From the NCBI GenBank assembly GCA_937973565.1, contig CALJKQ010000328.1, positions 1 through 17,714 on the forward strand: a stretch of 17,714 nt of DNA. Reading direction: 5' to 3'. This document shows positions 8,592 through 14,488 of this stretch, piece after piece. The DNA is from an uncultured Saprospiraceae bacterium (GTDB lineage Bacteria; Bacteroidota; Bacteroidia; Chitinophagales; Saprospiraceae). The number at the start of each line of letters is the position of its first letter. Position 1 is the stretch's first letter. A model generated the notes under the pieces. It was not told where the DNA came from, did no database searches, and saw only the letters and a list, made by a program, of their open reading frames with translations. Made by a program: the position numbers and the translations under genes.

Positions 8592-10292
8592 ATGCAGATA
8601 ACCAAATTATTATTGCCTCTATTGTTTTTATGCGGTTTAGGATTTATGAAAGCACAGGTCGTTGCATTTCCCGGAGCTCAGGGCTTTGGGGCAAATGCCA
8701 GTGGGGGAAGAGGAGGTAAAGTAATTTATGTAACCAATCTGAATGCAGATGGTCCCGGCTCGCTGCAGGCTGCCCTCAATGAAACCGGCAAAAGGTACAT
8801 CTTATTTAAAGTAAGCGGTGTAATACCAGCCACCATGGAAGTATTGCCAGGCCATGGAGATTTTACCCTGGCAGGACAAACCTCACCTAAGGGCATTATC
8901 GTAAGAGGGATTCAGAGTTATGCAGAAAACAATCCAAGTTCCGGCAATTTCATCATTCGTCACCTGAGATCAAGGGTTGGAGACCTGGTTCACTATCCTA
9001 CCCCTTACTGGGTGGGTGGCGACGGCATCACATTGGGTGGTGTACACAATGCCATTATCGACCATTGTTCATTTGCGCACGCCTCTGATGAAGCCGTCGA
9101 TATTTCAAGAAGCTCCTCACTTACTATCCAAAATTGCCTGCTAGCAGAAACACTGGGAGGTCACTCAGATTTGGGGGGTATGCTGATCAATTATTCAGAT
9201 ACTAACAACCGGTTGGACAGCCTGTCAATCCACCACAACACCTGGCACCGAATCGGAGGCAGAATGCCGGAAATCAGTTGCGAATCACCTTATTGCGGTG
9301 GCAAAACCATCCACCTTGAAATTTCAAGCAACTTGTTTTGGGATCCACAAATCGAGATGTGGTACGAAGGCGTTACCGGCCATAATTCCAATTTCTACCT
9401 GCACATGAATGCAGTAAACAACTTGAGTTATGCCCGACCCCAGTATGGCAATGGCATGTTTCATATTGACATGCTTTATCCACAAAACAATCAGCTATAT
9501 TTTAAAGGAAACAGACTCAATCTGTATTATCCTGCCTACAGTGATTATGACTTATTTTATTGCTGCAACGACTTCAACCAAAACCACCCCAATCAAAACC
9601 TGGGGACAGCTCAATTGCTCAATCAACGTTTGCCCTATCCTGTAATTGACGATACTCCATTTGACCATATATACGAAAGAATGATTACAGAAGTTGGTGC
9701 ATTTCCCAGAGATCCCATGGATCAGCGTCTTATAGGTGATATCGCTGAAGGAAATATAGACCCTTCTTCGATCAACGAAGACCATTATAGGGACGGCTTT
9801 TTGATTGAAAACAACGCTGATGCTCCACAGGATGCAGATGATGATGGCATGCCTGATTATTGGGAAATTCGCAAAGGACTGGACCCTAATGCCCAGGATC
9901 ACAATGGAAGCCTGTTATCTGTATCTATTACAGGAGTACAAGGATATACCAACCTGGAATGTTACCTCAATTGTTTATCCGACTATGTGGTAAATGGTGT
10001 AAATACGCCGGGCTGTGACATTGGTTTGAGTACTGCCACTGTAGAATATGCAGTGGATGCCGTTACCCTATTTCCTAATCCAGGTTACGATATGATCCAT
10101 GTACATCTGCCAAAGCATGAAAATGCAGCATCACTTCAACTGTTTGATGCTCTTGGCAGGAGAGTAAAACAATGGACAATCGAAGGGCAACAAGCCACAT
10201 TGGATGTTTCCAATGTACCACCGGGACTCTATAGTATCTTAGGCACCCATGAAAATCACAGTTGGATACGGCAGTGGATTCGTGCTTTTTAA
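8592..10292 (+). CDS. Secreted pectate lyase-like protein (PL1 type) with T9SS sorting domain
   Basis: A 566-residue secreted protein. Residues 1-21 are a signal peptide (cleavage near MKAQ). The mature protein opens with VVAFPGAQGFGANASGGRGG, the hallmark start of family 1 pectate lyases, followed by YVTNLNADGPGSL. The right-handed beta-helix carries IIDHCSFAHASDEAVDI (155-171, the Ca-site region) and HHNTWHRIGGRMPEIS (214-229), where R224 in the RxP element matches the position of the catalytic arginine. Residues about 413-433 (DADDDGMPDYWE) resemble a Ca-binding thrombospondin type-3 segment. Residues about 490-566 are a T9SS type A sorting domain (VTLFPNP ... LFDALGRRV ... VPPGLYSI). Expected role: eliminative cleavage of pectate outside the cell after T9SS export. 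The substrate is inferred from the family. No SusC/SusD genes are nearby. Confidence 0.88.
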   Translation: MQITKLLLPLLFLCGLGFMKAQVVAFPGAQGFGANASGGRGGKVIYVTNLNADGPGSLQAALNETGKRYILFKVSGVIPATMEVLPGHGDFTLAGQTSPKGIIVRGIQSYAENNPSSGNFIIRHLRSRVGDLVHYPTPYWVGGDGITLGGVHNAIIDHCSFAHASDEAVDISRSSSLTIQNCLLAETLGGHSDLGGMLINYSDTNNRLDSLSIHHNTWHRIGGRMPEISCESPYCGGKTIHLEISSNLFWDPQIEMWYEGVTGHNSNFYLHMNAVNNLSYARPQYGNGMFHIDMLYPQNNQLYFKGNRLNLYYPAYSDYDLFYCCNDFNQNHPNQNLGTAQLLNQRLPYPVIDDTPFDHIYERMITEVGAFPRDPMDQRLIGDIAEGNIDPSSINEDHYRDGFLIENNADAPQDADDDGMPDYWEIRKGLDPNAQDHNGSLLSVSITGVQGYTNLECYLNCLSDYVVNGVNTPGCDIGLSTATVEYAVDAVTLFPNPGYDMIHVHLPKHENAASLQLFDALGRRVKQWTIEGQQATLDVSNVPPGLYSILGTHENHSWIRQWIRAF

Positions 10293-10294
10293 GT

Positions 10295-12244
10295 CTAAAA
10301 CTTCCAGCGTACAAAAGCCTCCATGGCCTCGTACTCTGCCAATCCTAACACATTGTACAGATGAGCTGTCTCCCGGTTGCGATCCTCGGCACGTTGCCAG
10401 AATTCTCTTTTGTCATTGCCCGGAAATACAGGGTGATCTTTTTGAGATTGGTGCATAAAGATGGCCCTTCTTTTTTTCAATAACTCATCAGGACTAATCG
10501 GTACGGCCATCTCAATTTCATCGATCGGCCATTCGTGCCATGCCCCGCGGTACAACCAAAGATAACAGTCCTTCCACCAGTCTTCGTTTTTGGTTTTTTC
10601 AAACGCCAAAAAAATGGCATCAAGGCAAACCCTATGGGTGCCATGCGGATCAGCAAGGTCACCGGCCGCATATACCTGATGCGGTTTGACCTCATTGAGC
10701 AGGTTGGCAATGATATTCACATCCGCGTCTGTCAATTTGTTTTTTCTTACACCACCAGTCTCGTAAAAAGGCATATCCAGAAAATGAATATGCGCTTCAT
10801 CCAGGCCGCAAAAATGAGCCGCACTTCTGGCTTCCTCTCTTCTTACTATGCCCTTTAATGTCCTTAAAGAAGGCGGGTCCACATCATTGTGGTCTTTATT
10901 TTTGAGGAAGTCGCTGATCTCCTTAACCGTTTTCTCCAGGGTCTCACTTTGCATGCCGAGGGCAGATGCGTAATCACCCAAAAACTGGGCGTAGCGCCAC
11001 GCATCCACATCATGGACCGCAATATTTCCGGACACCTGATATGCTACATGTACATCGTGACCTTGCTCAACGAGTCGCAAAAAAGTACCTCCCATGGATA
11101 TCACATCGTCATCCGGATGTGGGCTAAAGATGATTACCCGCTTTCTGGCTGGTTCTGCTCTTTCCGGACGGTTGGCATCACTGGCATTGGGTTTCCCTCC
11201 CGGCCATCCGGTAATGGTGTGCTGCAGCTTATTAAATATGCGTATATTCAGAGAGTATGCTGTATTGTATTCAGCTATGAGTTCTGAAAGACCATTGTTG
11301 ATATAGTCTTCGTCCAACAACTTTAAAATAGGCTTGCTCAATCGAAGCGACAACCAAATCACCGCTTTGGCAATAAGCGCATCATCCCAATTGCAAATAC
11401 CCGCCAACCAGGGAGTTTTTACTTGCGTTAATGCAGCAGCTGCCGCCGGATCCAAATAAAATTTAACGTTGCTGTGCGACTGTAAATAAGTAGCAGGTAC
11501 CATCTCACTCACCTCCCCTTCAATGGCCTCCCTTACGATTTCTGCTTTGTGAGATCCCCATGCCATGATGAAAATCTGACGTGCAGAGAGAATGGTCTGG
11601 ATGCCCATCGTTATAGCCCTGTAGGGAACATTTTCTTCCTTTCCAAAATCTTTGGCTGCATCTACCCTTGTCACATGATCAAGTTTGACCAGGCGGGTGC
11701 GGGACGACAACCAGGAGCCGGGTTCGTTGAAACCTATATGACCGGTGCGACCAATACCCAAAATCTGGATATCAAGGCCACCAAATAATTGTATCTTTTT
11801 TTCATAGTCACTACAAAACTGCTCGACCTTTTCAATGGGTAAGTCTCCGTCAGGAATGTGAATGTTGGTAGGATCGATGTCAATGTGATCAAACAAATAT
11901 TCGTGCATGAATTTGACATAGGACTGATGCGCATCAGGCTTCATGGGATAATATTCATCCAGATTGAATGTCACCACGTTTTTAAATGAGAGTCCTTCTT
12001 CTCTGTGCATTCGTACCAGTTCATTGTACACTTTAATAGGAGATGAACCGGTGGCCAGACCCAATACCAGGTATTGATTATCCTGCTGTTTTTGTCTAAT
12101 GGCCAAGGCAATGTACCTCGCAATGTGAATGGCCCCTTCTTCAGGTGTTTCACAAAGCTTAATGGGCATCTTTTCAAATTTTTTCAGCATGTATTTCAAT
12201 GCCGACGAAATTTCCTGACTACCCTCCTGAACACGTAAACTCAT
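10295..12244 (-). CDS. nagB: Glucosamine-6-phosphate deaminase fused to PIG-L/LmbE-family deacetylase
   Basis: A 649-residue cytoplasmic two-domain enzyme. Residues about 25-300 are a NagB/sugar-isomerase fold with VLGLATGSSPIKVY (60-73), the FNLDEYYP motif (93-100) and GIGRTGHIGFNEP (163-175). Residues about 366-600 are a PIG-L/LmbE domain with SPHPDDD (374-380: H376 and D379 as zinc ligands, D378 as base) and DPHGTH (532-537, H537 as third ligand). The deaminase would turn glucosamine-6-phosphate into fructose-6-phosphate and ammonia. PIG-L enzymes remove acetyl from N-acetylglucosamine groups, so the fusion could carry two consecutive steps of amino-sugar use (inference). E. coli NagB has D141 in NDGHI; here it is RTGHI, so that acidic residue is missing, while the histidine and glutamate remain. 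A strong promoter lies just upstream. The start could also be the ATG at residue 19. Confidence 0.88.
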   Translation of the reverse strand: MSLRVQEGSQEISSALKYMLKKFEKMPIKLCETPEEGAIHIARYIALAIRQKQQDNQYLVLGLATGSSPIKVYNELVRMHREEGLSFKNVVTFNLDEYYPMKPDAHQSYVKFMHEYLFDHIDIDPTNIHIPDGDLPIEKVEQFCSDYEKKIQLFGGLDIQILGIGRTGHIGFNEPGSWLSSRTRLVKLDHVTRVDAAKDFGKEENVPYRAITMGIQTILSARQIFIMAWGSHKAEIVREAIEGEVSEMVPATYLQSHSNVKFYLDPAAAAALTQVKTPWLAGICNWDDALIAKAVIWLSLRLSKPILKLLDEDYINNGLSELIAEYNTAYSLNIRIFNKLQHTITGWPGGKPNASDANRPERAEPARKRVIIFSPHPDDDVISMGGTFLRLVEQGHDVHVAYQVSGNIAVHDVDAWRYAQFLGDYASALGMQSETLEKTVKEISDFLKNKDHNDVDPPSLRTLKGIVRREEARSAAHFCGLDEAHIHFLDMPFYETGGVRKNKLTDADVNIIANLLNEVKPHQVYAAGDLADPHGTHRVCLDAIFLAFEKTKNEDWWKDCYLWLYRGAWHEWPIDEIEMAVPISPDELLKKRRAIFMHQSQKDHPVFPGNDKREFWQRAEDRNRETAHLYNVLGLAEYEAMEAFVRWKF

Positions 12245-12261
12245 AAGTTTGCTTTATTTGA

Positions 12262-12292
12262 CAAATATAATCAACACGTAAGAAACGGCAAA
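12262..12292 (-). promoter_or_regulatory. Strong Bacteroidota-type promoter for the nagB fusion gene
   Basis: On the minus strand, TTTG, 19 nt, TATATTTG: a full match to the -33/-7 consensus with standard spacing. The -7 box ends 17 nt before the ATG at 12244, implying a very short leader, as seen for other genes in this window. Confidence 0.7.
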
Positions 12293-12349
12293 TGACGGGC
12301 AATGGTATTTACTGAGCGTCAAAGACCATGAGATACCAGCATTGATATA

Positions 12350-12375
12350 AGCATTGGCACTCAAACCCCAATGCT
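12350..12375. repeat. Inverted repeat, 8-bp perfect stem
   Basis: AGCATTGG at 12350-12357 and its exact complement CCAATGCT at 12368-12375 enclose a 10-nt loop. A second, looser inverted pair (TGGTAT at 12303-12308, ATACCA at 12333-12338) lies beside it. The site is between two divergent genes and upstream of both, so it is not a terminator for either. It could be an operator or chance. Confidence 0.4.
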
Positions 12376-12468
12376 CACTGGCTGCAGAGGCATGAGATGT
12401 TCCTGAATAAACCATGCACTTCACATACAAAGACGTACATTTTTTCGTTCATTCTTAAAATCAACAAG

Positions 12469-12813
12469 ATGAGCCTTCTTATGAATCGCATTCCCGCCAT
12501 TTATCTGTTGGTGGCTTCCCTGCTGTATGCCATTCCGGATTTTAATGCCCTTTCGTGGGTGTTTTTAGTGTACGCTCTGGTATTTTTTATATGGCCAAAT
12601 TCATTCCTAAGGCTGCTCACAGCTGTGCTGTTGGGTCTGCTTACAGTCTTCTTGACCCTGGCCTGGATCAGTGAGCTCAGTGAATTTGGAGAATTTCGTG
12701 CGGCACTTCCCCTGTTGACAGGAGGCCTTATCTTGATTATCACACATAGCATATTGATTTACAGACTTGTAACCCAGGATACCCAAATTGAACTGCCCAC
12801 CTCAGGCCATTAA
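12469..12813 (+). CDS. Small hydrophobic membrane protein, four predicted helices, unknown
   Basis: I do not recognise this protein. From the ATG at 12469 it has 114 residues with four hydrophobic segments at about 8-22 (IPAIYLLVASLLYAI), 28-42 (LSWVFLVYALVFFIW), 46-67 and 79-101. A short acidic stretch (SELSEFGEF) lies between helices 3 and 4, and the C-terminal tail is polar. The frame is open upstream to an ATG at 12397, but those 24 residues are polar and not conserved-looking, so the internal ATG that starts the hydrophobic protein is preferred. It is divergent from the nagB fusion and 204 nt ahead of the ketoacyl synthase. No exact promoter box was found; TACATTTT at 12437 is one mismatch from TAnnTTTG but lacks a -33 partner. 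Confidence 0.65.
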   Translation: MSLLMNRIPAIYLLVASLLYAIPDFNALSWVFLVYALVFFIWPNSFLRLLTAVLLGLLTVFLTLAWISELSEFGEFRAALPLLTGGLILIITHSILIYRLVTQDTQIELPTSGH

Positions 12814-12962
12814 TCCTCATTGCAACAAGCTACTTTATCAATTTGTAAATCGTAATAAAAACATTTATATAATATTGATTATGTTTTATTTGTAATAATT
12901 ATATTGTATTTAAAAAACGTAACAATTTTATATTTTCATGCCGAAGTATAGGATAAGACCTG

Positions 12963-12970
12963 TAGCTTTG
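12963..12970 (+). promoter_or_regulatory. Possible -7 box upstream of the ketoacyl synthase gene
   Basis: TAGCTTTG matches TAnnTTTG and ends 47 nt before the ATG at 13018. There is no TTG at a suitable distance upstream. The rest of the 204-bp gap (12814-13017) is very AT-rich, with no other exact box. Confidence 0.25.
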
Positions 12971-13017
12971 CCTTTATTTTCGATTCAACAATAGGATATT
13001 AAAATCACATTGCTCTA

Positions 13018-14091
13018 ATGTTTCACACCCACATCATTGGCTCAGGTAGTCACATCCCATCCCGAACCATCAAGAACGAAGATTTTTCCAAAAATGATTT
13101 CTACGAAAATTATGGTAAAAAACTGGACAAGTCGGGCGTTGAAGTAACAGAAAAATTCAGGGAAATCACCACAATTGCTGAACGCAGATACGCTGAAGAT
13201 GATCAGGTAACATCAGACCTGGCTACCATTGCTGCTCAAAAGGCCATAGCCGATGCGGGTATCGATCCGGAAAAATTGGACTACATCATTGTTGGGCACA
13301 ATTTTGGCGACATTGCTTTTGACAACCGCAGAACCGAAATGCTTCCCAGCCTGGCTGCTAAAGTAAAACACCATCTGGGTATTGAAAATCCATTTTGTGT
13401 TGCCTACGACCTGCCTTTTGGTTGTCCGGGTTGGCTGCAGGCTGTCATCCATGCAGACTATTATCTTAGATCCGGAGACGCTAAATATGCCCTGGTCATT
13501 GGAGCAGAGACTTTGTCGAGGGTCTGTGATCCTCACGACAGGGATTCCATGTTATATGCAGACGGAGCCGGAGCGGTTGTACTGGAATCCAAAAAAAGTG
13601 ACGATACAGGCATCTTATGTCATGTAACGCGATCCGACACCAAACAACACGCCTTCTTACTTCAGATGGGCCCCAGCTTCGCCCCTTCCGATAAAAAAGA
13701 TCCGGAGCTGTTCCTGAAAATGACAGGCCGCAAATTGTACCAATACGCATTGGAACACGTACCTTATGCTATGAAAATGTGCCTGGACAAAGCCGGCGTA
13801 CACATAGATCAAATTGCCAAAGTGCTCATCCACCAGGCCAATGCCAAAATGGATGAAGCCATCCTTCAGCGGCTATACGCGCTTTATGATCGGATACCTG
13901 ACAGTGAAAACATCATGCCCATGTCGATAGCATGGTTGGGCAATAGCAGTGTAGCTACCCTACCCACCTTGTACGACCTGATAGCCCACCACCAATTGGA
14001 AGATCACGAATTTCACACCGGCGATTATCTCCTCTTCGCCTCGGTAGGAGCCGGCATGCACATCAATGCATTTTTGTACAAAGTTCCGTGA
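13018..14091 (+). CDS. 3-oxoacyl-ACP synthase III-type (FabH-like) condensing enzyme
   Basis: A 357-residue thiolase-fold enzyme with the complete ketoacyl synthase III triad: C136 in LPFGCPGWLQ, H272 in LIHQANAKM and N309 in WLGNSSVATLPTL. The nucleophile and oxyanion-site C-terminal motif (ASVGAGMHINAFLY) is also intact. The family condenses an acyl-CoA with malonyl-ACP, by default the first step of fatty-acid synthesis. It is about 40 residues longer than E. coli FabH (317), with extra sequence near the N-terminus (about 20-60) and 205-235. It stands alone, without plsX, fabD, fabG or acpP, so it may serve a special lipid or secondary metabolite and need not be the housekeeping FabH; that is inference. 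Upstream is the four-helix membrane gene; downstream is the repeat tract. Confidence 0.88.
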   Translation: MFHTHIIGSGSHIPSRTIKNEDFSKNDFYENYGKKLDKSGVEVTEKFREITTIAERRYAEDDQVTSDLATIAAQKAIADAGIDPEKLDYIIVGHNFGDIAFDNRRTEMLPSLAAKVKHHLGIENPFCVAYDLPFGCPGWLQAVIHADYYLRSGDAKYALVIGAETLSRVCDPHDRDSMLYADGAGAVVLESKKSDDTGILCHVTRSDTKQHAFLLQMGPSFAPSDKKDPELFLKMTGRKLYQYALEHVPYAMKMCLDKAGVHIDQIAKVLIHQANAKMDEAILQRLYALYDRIPDSENIMPMSIAWLGNSSVATLPTLYDLIAHHQLEDHEFHTGDYLLFASVGAGMHINAFLYKVP

Positions 14092-14101
14092 CAATTCGCG
14101 C

Positions 14102-14231
14102 TTAGTTCAATGCGGCTGCGCCTTAATTCAATACGGCTGTGCCTCAGGCCAATTCGCGCGGTGCGCTTAGGGCAATACGGCTGCGACTTAATTCAATACG
14201 GCTGTGCCTCGGTTCAATTCGCGCTGCGCGC
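14102..14231. repeat. Tandem repeat: 21-23-bp units in two 65-bp blocks
   Basis: Six units occur in the order 21, 21, 23, 21, 21, 23 bp, at 14102, 14123, 14144, 14167, 14188 and 14209. They form two 65-bp blocks that agree at about 56 of 65 positions; units 2 and 5 are identical. A typical unit contains TTCAATACGGCTGTGCC. Every unit has a small palindromic core around TGC, TGT or GGT: GGC/GCC in units 1, 2 and 5, GCGC/GCGC in units 3 and 6, and a one-base-damaged version in unit 4. A partial unit precedes (14091-14101) and a decayed one follows (14232-14250). Confidence 0.8.
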
Positions 14232-14410
14232 TTAGAGCAATATAAGACAATGTTTGTCACAGTAAAAGTCATATATCGCCATTCGGCAGGCTCATGGCTC
14301 TTGGTAAGTATTCTCAAAAAAACAAGGCAATTCAATAATATCAATTATACAACTTATGTCGCTAGTCGTCCTCAGACAAGCTCAGAGCTTATAAAGGTGG
14401 AATAACCAAG

Positions 14411-14483
14411 TCGCAAATCGCGTCTCCGATAACGCGCGTCGCAAGTCGCATGTCGCGTCTCCGATAACGCGCATCGCGTCTCC
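14411..14483. repeat. Tandem repeat with 35-bp period and small hairpins
   Basis: TCGCGTCTCCGATAACGCGC occurs identically at 14418-14437 and 14453-14472, and a third, truncated copy (TCGCGTCTCC) is at 14474-14483. Between them, TCGCAA/TCGCAAGTCGCATG sequences fill the period. Within each full copy, CGCGT and ACGCG are exact complements around an 8-nt loop (14419-14423 with 14432-14436; 14454-14458 with 14467-14471). The tract ends six bases before the stop of the metalloprotease gene on the other strand. Confidence 0.75.
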
Positions 14484-14488
14484 AACCA

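Larger units (their letters stand above)
14092..14488. other. Gene-free convergent gap filled with short repeats
   Basis: The ketoacyl synthase and the metalloprotease genes converge across 397 bp. The gap holds one GC-rich tandem tract (14102-14231), a middle part without genes (14232-14410) and a second tandem tract (14411-14483). The middle part contains two loosely similar 21-nt stretches, at 14280-14300 (TTCGGCAGGCTCATGGC) and 14370-14390 (CTCAGACAAGCTCAGAGC), about 13 of 21 bases alike. Open frames across the gap read as repeat sequence and are not credible genes. Confidence 0.7.

Noticed and set aside
8592..12244. Reading the pectate lyase, nagB fusion and symporter genes as one polysaccharide utilization locus
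   Set aside because: No SusC/SusD pair, no shared strand or regulator, and the nagB fusion handles amino sugars, not pectin products.
12254..12415. A 53-codon minus-strand frame (includes HWGLSANAYINAGISW) upstream of the nagB fusion
   Set aside because: It reads plausibly but contains the whole nagB promoter and the inverted repeat, and has no promoter of its own; more likely chance or a very old remnant.
14139..14405. Open frames on both strands across the repeat tract
   Set aside because: They translate the repeats themselves and stay open only because the repeat period of 21 is a multiple of three.
14102..14483. Regularly spaced repeats that could suggest a CRISPR array
   Set aside because: The units are contiguous and degenerate, with no unique spacers of constant length and no cas gene anywhere in the window.
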